44,084 nucleotides of DNA, taken from the NCBI GenBank assembly GCA_030639305.1, contig DAOWCY010000035.1, positions 1-44,084 of the forward strand, read 5' to 3'. This document shows positions 7,037-15,103 of this stretch, in pieces. The notes beneath the pieces were generated by a model, which saw only the letters and a list, made by a program, of their open reading frames with translations, searched no databases and had not been told where the DNA came from. Position 1 is the stretch's first letter. Each line of letters opens with the position of its first letter. Source of the DNA: JAGLQA01 sp023135565. GTDB taxonomy: Bacteria; Acidobacteriota; Aminicenantia; UBA2199. The translations under genes and the position numbers were made by a program.

Positions 7037-7141
7037 TGTCTAAAGTTTTGGTAACCGGTGGCGCCTGGGGATATTGACAGGGACAGGTTTATGCAGGAGC
7101 TGCGGAAGTTGAATATCGGCACAAATGTAAGGAGTATTTAA
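7036..7141 (+). pseudogene. Chimeric scar: epimerase start joined to aminotransferase fragment
   Basis: Overlapping the FkbM stop, an ATG begins MSKVLVTGGA, the Rossmann start of an SDR epimerase like the one at 10700. After ten codons the similarity stops and the frame ends at TGA (7075-7077). From 7070 another frame encodes DIDRDRFMQELRKLNIGTNV and a stop at 7141. Bases 7080-7119 match 5987-6026 of the DegT gene exactly over 40 bp. This is a recombination remnant: it shows that an aminotransferase and an epimerase once lay side by side and were broken by rearrangement or gene gain. Confidence 0.8.
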
Positions 7142-7145
7142 AGAC

Positions 7146-8543
7146 ATGAAAAAATTCGCAAAGAGATATACCCGTCATTTAAGTAAAACTTTAAATCTAT
7201 TAAAAAGGAGAGACTTTGAGTACTTGCGGCACATACTTAGAAAAAAAAGTGGCATTAATAGAAGTGGAGAGGCAGAAGATAAACTCAAAATGTATAAATA
7301 CCTGGAAACGTTACTTGCCGGGAGAGAGAAATCAATTCCAGGGGAAAATGTGTTGAAAGCTATAAATAATTTTCAACAGGGGAAAGCTCAAATCGACAGC
7401 ATGCCTGTAATTTTGGATTACTGCGACACCCATTTGGGATGTAATATTTCTCCTCCCTGTGGGAAATGCTTTCTGCCCCCGATGTCAAAAATCGTTTACA
7501 ATTTCACCGGGAATGAATTTAAAGGGCTTGAAAAGGCATTGATTTGTGCTGATGTTATCATCGTGGGGTCTTTGTCTGAGATTATGTTAGATAAAAATTA
7601 TCCGGGTATAGTCAACAGCATGAGTACAAACGAAACGCCGAGATTTAGCCATATATCTAATGGGGTGCTGATAAAAAATCATGTGAAAAATATAGTTGGT
7701 AAGGTTCGGTCGATACTTGTCTCCCTTGACGCACATATACCAGGTATTTATGGCAAACTGCAAGGTAAATCCATGCATCTAAATTTAATACTCTCCGGCT
7801 TAAAAGATTTAGCAGATGCTAAACAAAAAGTTGGCACAAGATTCCCTAATGTATTTTTATCATTCACCATATCGAAAGAAAATGTCGATATTTTTAAAGA
7901 TTATTATGAATACTTTCTTAATCCAGGTTATTCAATCGATGTTATACTGCTGAATAGGTTAAATAAATTTACTAATGCAAATCCAGGAAGGTTCAGAGAG
8001 AAATTTGTGTTTGATTTTGATGAGCAAATAATTACCGACACCACCTATTTCGGTATTATAAAGGATTTGAAAAAATTATCAAGGAATAGAAAGGTGCTTT
8101 TCTTTGAATTGATAGACTATCTGACCTGTTATCCTATTTTAGGGAAAAATAACTCATCCGGTTTTGAAGGTCCGGTTTGCCCGCTGCCATGGATATATAT
8201 GAATTGCAGCATACACGGAGAGGTAAAGCTTTGTTGTTATTCACCGACCAATTTGGGAAACTGGAGGGAGCATGGATTAGATGCGGTCTGGAATGGGAAG
8301 AAGATGATTCGCATACGAAATCAAATAGCTAATTTCGGTGTTGCACTGGAATGCCTGCAAGGAAGTTGTCCGGTTGTACATAAACTCAGGTATATTCTAC
8401 AGCAGGAACGTGTCGCATATGGTATCGACGATTTGAAAAAAGATTGGCGTAGATATGCCCCCATGATACGGCCCTTTATAGAAGAAGTATGCAAGGGTAC
8501 ATTGAGGGAAACACCTGTTTTTTTTGATAACCCGGGGCATTAA
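7146..8543 (+). CDS. Radical SAM/SPASM-domain protein with CX5CX2C cluster motif
   Basis: A 465-residue protein. The likely cluster-binding stretch is DTHLGCNISPPCGKC (Cys99, Cys105, Cys108), i.e. CX5CX2C instead of the canonical CX3CX2C; Cys93 is a further candidate. Then come ISNGVLI, ILVSLDAHIPGIY and LSFTISKEN, strand motifs of the radical SAM barrel. The C-terminal part has CPLPWIYMNCSIHGEVKLCC, LGNWREHGLDAVWNG and CLQGSCPV, typical of a SPASM/twitch auxiliary-cluster domain. SPASM enzymes modify peptides, proteins or carbohydrates; the substrate here is unknown. AAGGAG precedes the ATG by eleven bases. It belongs to the AT-rich inserted block, between FkbM and the sulfatase-like gene. 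Confidence 0.75.
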   Translation: MKKFAKRYTRHLSKTLNLLKRRDFEYLRHILRKKSGINRSGEAEDKLKMYKYLETLLAGREKSIPGENVLKAINNFQQGKAQIDSMPVILDYCDTHLGCNISPPCGKCFLPPMSKIVYNFTGNEFKGLEKALICADVIIVGSLSEIMLDKNYPGIVNSMSTNETPRFSHISNGVLIKNHVKNIVGKVRSILVSLDAHIPGIYGKLQGKSMHLNLILSGLKDLADAKQKVGTRFPNVFLSFTISKENVDIFKDYYEYFLNPGYSIDVILLNRLNKFTNANPGRFREKFVFDFDEQIITDTTYFGIIKDLKKLSRNRKVLFFELIDYLTCYPILGKNNSSGFEGPVCPLPWIYMNCSIHGEVKLCCYSPTNLGNWREHGLDAVWNGKKMIRIRNQIANFGVALECLQGSCPVVHKLRYILQQERVAYGIDDLKKDWRRYAPMIRPFIEEVCKGTLRETPVFFDNPGH

Positions 8544-8580
8544 ATGGAGGTAGGATGTGCTTCATTTTTTAATATTTGTG

Positions 8581-8609
8581 TTGATAAAAAAGTGGTTTCA
8601 TTTTATATA
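8581..8609 (+). promoter_or_regulatory. Possible internal promoter before the sulfatase-like gene
   Basis: TTGATA and TATATA are 17 bases apart, six bases before an AAGGAG. The surroundings are AT-rich, so chance matches are likelier here than elsewhere. Spacing and position are nevertheless good. Confidence 0.4.
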
Positions 8610-8628
8610 AAAGTAAGGAGACTTGACG

Positions 8629-10473
8629 TTGGCAAAAAAAATGTTTTGTTTTAATTTAATAGCGGCCTCAACAATTGCAATTACAGCAGCAATTTTCTTC
8701 GGGGTGAATTCTATTTTGGACGGATATGGAAATGCCGTATTGTTGTTTTACTATTTCCTTGTCTTTTTTCCGGTTGTTTTTTTGTTAAATTCTCTTTTAT
8801 CTTTATATGGAAACCTGAGAAAAATTCATTATTCACCACTTAACAATCTTTTGTTATTAGGCAGTCTACTTTCGTCCTTTGCTTTTTATTTATTCAGTTA
8901 TTACATAAAGAAGTTTATCTTTAAAACAATCGGCCTACCGGCTTTATCCAATTTCCTGGGTTACATCCTGCCTGTTTTTACTCTTTTGTTTTTTGTTTGG
9001 TTGTCGGGTTTCCATAGGAAAAAAGTAAAAAAAACTATCATTATACTTTTAACCCTTTGTTCTTTTTTTATTTGTATATCTTCCTATATATATGGCGAAC
9101 TCTATTTCAAAAAGAAGGATATATCGGATGTAGATGGCCCCAATGTGTTACTTGTAACTATTGAATCACTAAGATACGATCATCTTGGATGCAGCGGAAA
9201 TCCAAAAACAAAAACCCCGAACATAGATGCCCTGGCAAAAGAAGCAGTAGTATTCGATAATTATTTTGTGCAAGGTTCGATGACTCCAATATCATTGCCA
9301 ACCTTAATTACCGGGCATTATCCATTCAATCATGGAATGAGAGGTTTTGGGCAGAAATACTCTCCTCGCTTCAAGCCATTTTTTGAGGAGTTAGTTAAGA
9401 AGGGCTATTTAGTAGAAACAGACCTTTTTTTGTTTCCTTACAGGAGAGACAATTCAGTATTTATGAAAATCTATGGGAAATTAACCGGGATGTATTACAA
9501 AACCAATGACTTTTTAGGTGATTGTATTCCTTTTTTATTTAGTCGATATAATTTCGGCAGTTCGACATCGATGAGTCAAACCTCAAAACTTCTACATCGC
9601 ATAAGGCTTAGCCAGGAAAAGAAATGGTTTTTTTGGACTCATCTCTTAAATAATTGTCATTCACCCTATGAGGCCCCGAAACATTTCATAAATATGTACA
9701 ACAACGATGCAGATTCAATGAAGACTTCATGGAGCATAGACGAAATTATACACTTAAATGATAATCCACATTTAATATCAAGGGATATACTAAGAGAAAT
9801 AAGGACAGTTTATAAAGCTGAAGTCTCTTGTGTGGATTCGCAGATAGGTTTTATGGTAAACTTTTTAAAACGGTTAAACCTATTCAAAAAAACCATTATT
9901 ATTATTACATCAGATCATGGAGAAATGTTGGGATCGGGGGGGATTATAGGGCATGGTTTGTTTTTAAAAGACAGTTTGATACGTGTACCGTTAATTATAT
10001 ATGCTCCCGGTTCTATCTATTTCAAAGGTGGCAAAAGAATAGATAAATTAGTAGAGGAAGTCGATATTGGCCCCACAATATTGGATTTGTGCGGAATCGA
10101 TAGTGAACAAAAATTCGATGGGAAGAGTTTACTAAATATTTTTAATTCCAGGGGCTGGGATAAAGATGCGATATACAGTGAGATTAGTGAGATCACGGGA
10201 TATGAAAAAATATTTCTTGCTTGTTATAGGACAAAGAAGTATAAACTTGTGTGGGATGGAGAAAAAAAAGAATTTTCATTTTTTAACATAATTTCGGATC
10301 CAGGTGAAACTGACAATTTGAAAGGTAGATATCTTGAATTATTTACTGATATGAAAAAAAAATTCCTGGAATTTGTCAATTGTACAAATTTTGACGAATT
10401 AAAACCTGCTGATAAGCCGAAAATAAGCGAGGAATTGAAAGAGAAGTTGAAATCGTTGGGATATATTGATTAG
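8629..10473 (+). CDS. Membrane-anchored sulfatase/phosphoethanolamine-transferase-fold enzyme
   Basis: TTG at 8629 is taken as the start because AAGGAG lies eight bases upstream; TTG 8623 or ATG 8641 are alternatives. The N-terminal 160 residues hold about four to five membrane segments. A large alkaline-phosphatase-superfamily domain follows: LLVTIESLRYDHLG (metal ligands), SLPTLITGHYPFNHGMR at the nucleophile site, TSDHGEMLG, and a sulfatase-like C-terminal end (FNIISDPGETDNL). The formylglycine motif CxPxR is absent; Ser/Thr occupies the position, as in lipid-linked phospho-substituent transferases and unmaturated sulfatase homologues. It may therefore transfer or remove a phospho- or sulfo-group on the glycan. 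Strongly AT-rich. Confidence 0.75.
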   Translation: MAKKMFCFNLIAASTIAITAAIFFGVNSILDGYGNAVLLFYYFLVFFPVVFLLNSLLSLYGNLRKIHYSPLNNLLLLGSLLSSFAFYLFSYYIKKFIFKTIGLPALSNFLGYILPVFTLLFFVWLSGFHRKKVKKTIIILLTLCSFFICISSYIYGELYFKKKDISDVDGPNVLLVTIESLRYDHLGCSGNPKTKTPNIDALAKEAVVFDNYFVQGSMTPISLPTLITGHYPFNHGMRGFGQKYSPRFKPFFEELVKKGYLVETDLFLFPYRRDNSVFMKIYGKLTGMYYKTNDFLGDCIPFLFSRYNFGSSTSMSQTSKLLHRIRLSQEKKWFFWTHLLNNCHSPYEAPKHFINMYNNDADSMKTSWSIDEIIHLNDNPHLISRDILREIRTVYKAEVSCVDSQIGFMVNFLKRLNLFKKTIIIITSDHGEMLGSGGIIGHGLFLKDSLIRVPLIIYAPGSIYFKGGKRIDKLVEEVDIGPTILDLCGIDSEQKFDGKSLLNIFNSRGWDKDAIYSEISEITGYEKIFLACYRTKKYKLVWDGEKKEFSFFNIISDPGETDNLKGRYLELFTDMKKKFLEFVNCTNFDELKPADKPKISEELKEKLKSLGYID

Positions 10474-10699
10474 TCTCTAAATAAGAAAAATGCAGTTCAG
10501 ACGAAGTCTTGCACTGCCGGTAAATATTTAGATTTGAATTCTATGAAGCAAAATATAGAAAAAGAGGACGATTTGAAAAATATACCTGTTGATTGGGCAA
10601 AAAGTTTATCGTGCAACAAAAGTTTTTGCGGGGGTGCGGCGTACCCACCCTATGATATAAATAAACGTTTTAATTGCGATAACAAGATAGGTAAAAAAA
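10474..10699 (+). other. AT-rich spacer with a doubtful 54-codon ORF (10543-10707)
   Basis: The frame of the sulfatase stays open after its stop. From an ATG at 10543 it encodes 54 residues with three Cys (LSCNKSFCGGAAYPPY, then FNCD), overlapping the start of the next gene. There is no ribosome binding site. The GCGGGGGTGCGGCGTACCC piece resembles the dispersed intergenic repeat near 38041, so the Cys-rich part may be translated repeat. A weak hairpin GCAGT...ACTGC lies at 10493-10518. I do not call a gene here. Confidence 0.3.
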
Positions 10700-11647
10700 A
10701 TGGCTAAAGTTTTAGTAACAGGCGGAGCAGGGAATATCGGCTCCTTTATTGTAGATCAGTGTCTCGAATTGGGGCACGAAGCGGTAGTAGTAGACAATTT
10801 TTATAACGGCAAGTATCGCAATATCGCCGGTCATTTAGATAAGAAAAGCATCGAATTGGAAACCATCGACATCGGCAGTTATGAAATGGTTCGATATGTT
10901 TTTGAGAAGCACAAGCCGGACTATGTCTCCCATCAAGCGTCTTTGATGATAATGGATTCCAACAAATTCCCCCACAAATCTATCGAAACGAATATTACCG
11001 GCACCTTTAATATTATCCAGGCTTGTATCGAATTCGGGGTAAAAAAACTGGTTTATGGCTCTTCCGCTTCGGTTTACGGCGATCCCCGTGTTGTGCCGGT
11101 AAAAGAAGATCATCCCTTTGACAATCAAACCCTGTACGGGGCCACTAAAATAGCCAAGGAAGCCCTGATGCAGTCCTGGGCAGTTACGCATAAATTGCCT
11201 TATGTTGGTTTCCGTTACTTTAATATTTACAGTGAGAGGCAGGGAATCGGCGCTTTTTACACCCAGGTGTTCCAAAAGTGGATTCACGCGATTTATGAAG
11301 GCCGGGAAATCATCATGTACGGCGACGGCGAGCAGACCATGGACTTAGTGCACTCTGCGGACGCGGCACGGGCCAATGTGCTGGCGTTGTTCAACGATAA
11401 AGTAGGAAATGAATTTTTTAACGTAGGCACCGGCAAAGAAACCAGTCTAAAACAGTTACTGGCCATCATCGAGAAACTCTTAAATAAAAAAGCTAAAGTG
11501 AAACATATCGCCGCCGATCCTCATTTAGTGCGCAGGCGATGCGCGTCTATAGATAAAATCCGGGATATGCTGGGTTTCGAGCCCACGGTAAACGTGGAAG
11601 AGGGAGCCAAACGGTATATAGACTATCTATTGGCCGGAAAAGTATAA
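10700..11647 (+). CDS. NAD(P)-dependent sugar epimerase/dehydratase (extended SDR)
   Basis: A nucleotide-sugar-modifying SDR of 315 residues. TGGAGNIGS (7-15) is the dinucleotide-binding loop, SSASVYG (121-127) the serine motif and YGATK (Tyr146, Lys150) the catalytic pair. FRYFNIYSERQ and the RRRCASIDKIRDMLGFEP end are typical of UDP-glucose 4-epimerase-like enzymes. The exact reaction cannot be read from sequence. It returns to the base composition of the main locus after the AT-rich block and precedes the GHMP kinase and nucleotidyltransferase. A second copy of its first ten codons survives in the scar at 7036. Confidence 0.8.
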   Translation: MAKVLVTGGAGNIGSFIVDQCLELGHEAVVVDNFYNGKYRNIAGHLDKKSIELETIDIGSYEMVRYVFEKHKPDYVSHQASLMIMDSNKFPHKSIETNITGTFNIIQACIEFGVKKLVYGSSASVYGDPRVVPVKEDHPFDNQTLYGATKIAKEALMQSWAVTHKLPYVGFRYFNIYSERQGIGAFYTQVFQKWIHAIYEGREIIMYGDGEQTMDLVHSADAARANVLALFNDKVGNEFFNVGTGKETSLKQLLAIIEKLLNKKAKVKHIAADPHLVRRRCASIDKIRDMLGFEPTVNVEEGAKRYIDYLLAGKV

Positions 11648-11670
11648 ACCCTCGGGGCGGGCGGGCTATA

Positions 11671-11800
11671 AGCCGCTTCGCGGCAGGGCAGCGTGTGAGC
11701 GCTTTTGATTTTTTAAACAAAAGTTTGGCCCCCGGCAGGGCCGCCGGAGGCAGGCGTTCCCCGAACGGGGGAAGGTTTCCCCGCAGGCCCGGAGGCAATT
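11671..11800 (+). repeat. Dispersed modular intergenic repeat, copy R2
   Basis: The modules are GGCAGCGTGTGAGCGC, an A/T-rich palindrome around AAACAAAAGTTTGG, CCCCGGCAGGGCCGCCGGAGGCA and a second unit ending CCCGGAGGCA. The same order appears at 37927-38070 and, inverted, at 2758-2900. The terminal GGAGG is the ribosome binding site of the kinase gene that follows. Confidence 0.75.
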
Positions 11801-11805
11801 ATTTT

Positions 11806-12819
11806 ATGTTATACGACAAAAAACACATTTATGTAAGAGCGCCGCTGCGTATCAGTTTTGCAGGCGGAGGAACGGACATCGAATCTTATTACTCCCGGGG
11901 CGCCCCCGGGCACGTAGTGTCCGCCGCCGTCGATCTCTATGTTTACACCGCTATTAAGGACATGTTCGACGCCAATGTGCGGGTGCACCATGCGGAAATC
12001 GAAACCGAACCCATCACCAGCCGCATCACCCACAAGTACAGCCGCACCGCCCTGGAAAATTTCGGCATGTTCAAAGGCGCCGAGGTGGTGATTACCTCCG
12101 ACGTGATGACTTCGGGCAGCGGGTTGGGCGCCTCGTCGTCGCTGATGAGCGCCCTGGTAAAAGGGTGCGCCGCCATGCGGGACAAGGAGATAAAAGACAA
12201 ATACGATCTGGCGGAACTGACCTACAAATTGGAAACGGAAACCGGCACATTAGGCGGCAAGCAGGATCAGTATGCCGCTGTTTTCGGGGGTTTAAACTCC
12301 ATTACCTTTAAGCCGGACGGTCAGGTGGTTGTGGAACCGGCGGCATTGAGCCCCGAACGAACCAAAGCTCTTGAAGACAGCCTACTCCTGGTTTTCACTA
12401 ATTTAGCCAGGGAGTCGCGCAGCATTCAGCTAAACCTGGATAACAACTCGAAAAACGGGGACACTCGAAAATATTTCGATGAACTGCAAAAACTATCCTA
12501 CAATTTTTTGGATGCCTTGAAAGCGGAGGATTCCGATTTAAGCGAATTGGGCGAGCTGCTGCATGAAGGCTGGCTGCTGAAAAAATCGAGTAACCGGCAT
12601 TCCACCAATCCTTATATCGATCAACTGTACGAGACTCTCAGGAGCAAGGGGGTCAGCGGCGGTAAGATATTAGGCGCCGGCGGCGGGGGTTTTTTCCTGG
12701 CCTTCGTAGATGACCCCGGTCTGAAAGAGAAAATCAAATATGAATTATATCCTAATTTTATCGCTTTAGATGTCAAGTTTAACCATCAAGGAACCGAGAT
12801 ATTATGGAAGAATTTTTAG
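11806..12819 (+). CDS. GHMP-family sugar kinase, HddA-like
   Basis: The ATG ten bases after GGAGG is the start; an upstream in-frame GTG would only add translated repeat sequence. The 337-residue protein has the GHMP motifs RAPLRISFAGGGTD (11-24), SGSGLGASSSL (103-113, ATP loop) and KILGAGGGGFFLAF near the end. It most resembles D-glycero-D-manno-heptose 7-phosphate kinases (HddA) and related sugar kinases that phosphorylate C1. The downstream gene is a nucleotidyltransferase, so the pair probably activates a sugar to its NDP form. GmhA and GmhB, needed for a classical heptose route, are not in the window. Confidence 0.75.
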   Translation: MLYDKKHIYVRAPLRISFAGGGTDIESYYSRGAPGHVVSAAVDLYVYTAIKDMFDANVRVHHAEIETEPITSRITHKYSRTALENFGMFKGAEVVITSDVMTSGSGLGASSSLMSALVKGCAAMRDKEIKDKYDLAELTYKLETETGTLGGKQDQYAAVFGGLNSITFKPDGQVVVEPAALSPERTKALEDSLLLVFTNLARESRSIQLNLDNNSKNGDTRKYFDELQKLSYNFLDALKAEDSDLSELGELLHEGWLLKKSSNRHSTNPYIDQLYETLRSKGVSGGKILGAGGGGFFLAFVDDPGLKEKIKYELYPNFIALDVKFNHQGTEILWKNF

Positions 12820-13475
12820 GTGTGCTTTTTTGCGGCGGACGGGGCGCCCGCTTAGGGGAAATCACGAAGTATATTTCCAAATCTTTTGTGCCTATTTATG
12901 ACCGGCCGGTTTTTCGGTACGGTCTTGAATTATTGGAAAAATCAAGCTATGTCGATGAGATTATTATTTTGTCCAATAACGAAAATGATGCGAAATTAAA
13001 AACAGCGGGGCACCCAACAATTATCCAGGATGACAATGAGGTTTCCGACATGTTTTCCGGTTGGGATTATATAAAAAAAGTAACCGGCGCCCAAAAACAT
13101 GGGGTGTTGATGCCCAGCGACAATGTTTCCGATATCGATGTGGACAGCCTAATAGGAAAATTCCAGGCAGAGCAGGTAGACCTGGTTTTTTCCCTGTTCG
13201 AGATGGCTGACACGAAAAAGCTTTCCGGTATGGGTTGTTATGATCCCGAAGAGAAAAAATTCTATTATAAACATCCCGCGCCCCCAACCCGGTTCGGGGT
13301 AGTGGCTCCTTATATCGTGCGCAGTTCTTTAGAAATAGATTCGGGAGATAATGTTTTGAATCACCCCAAATCGGCTTTCAGTGAGCATAATGGTTACTGG
13401 TTCGACATCGGGGACTATAAGAGTATCACCGCTGCGTCGAATTTTCTAAAGAAGGAGATATGTAAAAATGTATAA
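12804..13475 (+). CDS. Sugar-phosphate nucleotidyltransferase (RmlA/HddC-like)
   Basis: A 223-residue NTP-transferase whose start overlaps the kinase gene by 16 bp, indicating translational coupling. GGRGARLGEITKYISKSFVPI (from about residue 11) is the nucleotide-binding signature. MPSDNVSDID holds the metal-binding Asp region and GYWFDIGDYKS the C-terminal motif. It should join a sugar 1-phosphate with an NTP. RmlA-like motifs suggest dTTP or UTP, while the HddA-like neighbour suggests heptose or GTP; the sequence alone does not settle this. Confidence 0.75.
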   Translation: MEEFLGVLFCGGRGARLGEITKYISKSFVPIYDRPVFRYGLELLEKSSYVDEIIILSNNENDAKLKTAGHPTIIQDDNEVSDMFSGWDYIKKVTGAQKHGVLMPSDNVSDIDVDSLIGKFQAEQVDLVFSLFEMADTKKLSGMGCYDPEEKKFYYKHPAPPTRFGVVAPYIVRSSLEIDSGDNVLNHPKSAFSEHNGYWFDIGDYKSITAASNFLKKEICKNV

Positions 13476-13992
13476 GTATAAAGATATGGGCTTTAGACCG
13501 GTGGATGAGGGAGACCTCGAAATTTTGAGAAAAAACCGTAATGATTCGTCAACCCTGCTGAACCTGGGTGGTATAGACATGGTTTCCAGCGAGCAGCAGA
13601 AATCGTGGTGGCATGGAGTCTCCCGAAGCAAGAGTCAGCAGTGGTTCTGCATTGTAAAAGAAAATTACGACAGCGTTATCGGCGTGTTGAGGTTCCAGGA
13701 CATCGATCCTGTCAATAGGTCGGTGGAAATCGGGGCCGATATTTTCCCCGCTTATAGGGGCCAGGGCTTCGGCAAAAAAGCCTATCAAATGGCCCTGGAG
13801 TACCTTTTTAACCATTTTAACATGCATTGTGTATATCTCCAGGTGACAGAATTTAACGAAACCGCGGTTAGACTCTATAAACAGGTGGGTTTCGTGGAAA
13901 CCGGTAGAATCCCCGCGTCGATTTTCCGCTCCGGTAAATATTGGGATAAGCTCATAATGAGCTTGCTCTCCGAGGAATATTTTAAAAAATGA
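13468..13992 (+). CDS. GNAT-family N-acetyltransferase (RimJ/PseH-like)
   Basis: A 174-residue GNAT protein with a good AAGGAG before its ATG and an 8-bp overlap with the preceding gene. The acetyl-CoA loop is YRGQGFGKKA (96-105). N-terminal LRKNRND and C-terminal ETAVRLYKQVGFVETG are typical of the RimJ/PseH group. In a locus with three sugar aminotransferases, the simplest role is N-acetylation of a nucleotide-linked amino sugar. Confidence 0.75.
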   Translation: MYKYKDMGFRPVDEGDLEILRKNRNDSSTLLNLGGIDMVSSEQQKSWWHGVSRSKSQQWFCIVKENYDSVIGVLRFQDIDPVNRSVEIGADIFPAYRGQGFGKKAYQMALEYLFNHFNMHCVYLQVTEFNETAVRLYKQVGFVETGRIPASIFRSGKYWDKLIMSLLSEEYFKK

Positions 13993-15035
13993 AAATACTT
14001 ATGCCTATCAATAATTGGTTGGGGGGCACCCATGGTTTTGTGGTTAAAGCTTTTAAGGAACTGGGCCACGAAGTAGAAGTGTGTCCGCTCGACAGTGAGA
14101 AAGGTCTGTATCCATTGATATACCATCTAAAGTTAAGGCAAATAAAAAAAATCGAAACCTACTTAGCAAAGCAGATGTCCGATGTATATAATAGAAAGAT
14201 GCTGAGTTTGGTAGAACAGTTCAAACCCGACCTCTTTTTTTCTTTGAACTGCCGCTGGTTGTACCCAGGCACACTACGGTATATCAAAGAACGCTGCCGC
14301 ATCTGTACGGTTTGCTGGGTGGCTGATAATCCTTTCGATTCCACCCGTTTCAAGTATTTTCCTCACACCTTGAAATTTTTCGATTACCTTTTTCTCGGTG
14401 ATATGATATGGCGGCAGAATGTCGCGAACCTGGCTCCCCAGGCAAAAATTTATCACCTACTTGGGGCCTATGATCCCGATTCTTTCAAACCCGTTCAAGT
14501 TACCGCCGGCGACCGGGAAGTATACGGTTGTAACCTGGCCTTTGCCGGATCAGCCTACGGAGAGAAAGCGGAAGGCGTATACCGGTCCGGCATTCTTGCC
14601 CAGGTTGCCCATTTCGGGTTGAAAATCTGGGGGGACGACGCCTGGGATAAACAATACAAATATTACCCGGAGTTAGAACTCGCTTTCCAGGGCGACAGGT
14701 TGGATTTCCCGGCGCTAAACAAGATGTATCAAATTGCAAACATCAACCTCAATATTCCCAACCCTCAATGTTTTACGACCTTTCAACAAAGACTATTCGA
14801 GATTGCCGCGGCGAAAGGTTTTCAAATCGTAGATTATCGTAAAGATATCGATACTTTGTTTTCTAAAGATGATGTGGTAACATTTAAAAGTATCGCCGAT
14901 TTAAAAGATAAAGTCGCCTTTTTTTTAAAAAATCCCGGGGAAAGAACCGGCTATATTAATAATATCTATGAAAAAATGAAAGATAATCATACATACAAAG
15001 ACCGTATGCAGGAAATGTTGAAAAAAATTAGTTAA
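13989..15035 (+). CDS. Glycosyltransferase, CgeB-like GT-B fold
   Basis: A 348-residue protein beginning MKILMPINNWLGGTHG with no signal peptide. The C-terminal half has LNIPNPQCFTTFQQRLFEIAA and FQIVDYRKDIDTLF, the acceptor/donor-site region of CgeB-like and GT1/GT4-type enzymes. VCWVADNPFD in the middle matches the same family. It probably adds one sugar of the repeat unit on the cytoplasmic side. Its start overlaps the acetyltransferase stop by four bases. Confidence 0.7.
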   Translation: MKILMPINNWLGGTHGFVVKAFKELGHEVEVCPLDSEKGLYPLIYHLKLRQIKKIETYLAKQMSDVYNRKMLSLVEQFKPDLFFSLNCRWLYPGTLRYIKERCRICTVCWVADNPFDSTRFKYFPHTLKFFDYLFLGDMIWRQNVANLAPQAKIYHLLGAYDPDSFKPVQVTAGDREVYGCNLAFAGSAYGEKAEGVYRSGILAQVAHFGLKIWGDDAWDKQYKYYPELELAFQGDRLDFPALNKMYQIANINLNIPNPQCFTTFQQRLFEIAAAKGFQIVDYRKDIDTLFSKDDVVTFKSIADLKDKVAFFLKNPGERTGYINNIYEKMKDNHTYKDRMQEMLKKIS

Positions 15036-15103
15036 AAAATGGAAAGTATCGAAACCGGTTCGTTGTGTATAATATTGGCAATTAGAAACCTGGACATATA
15101 AGA

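Noticed and set aside
10543..10707. A 54-codon Cys-containing ORF that could be another RiPP precursor next to the radical SAM gene
   Set aside because: No ribosome binding site, no leader-like pattern, and its Cys-rich part overlaps a piece resembling the dispersed GC-rich intergenic repeat.
15061..15073. TATAAT before the O-antigen polymerase as an internal promoter
   Set aside because: No acceptable -35 at 16-18 bases and no TGN extension.
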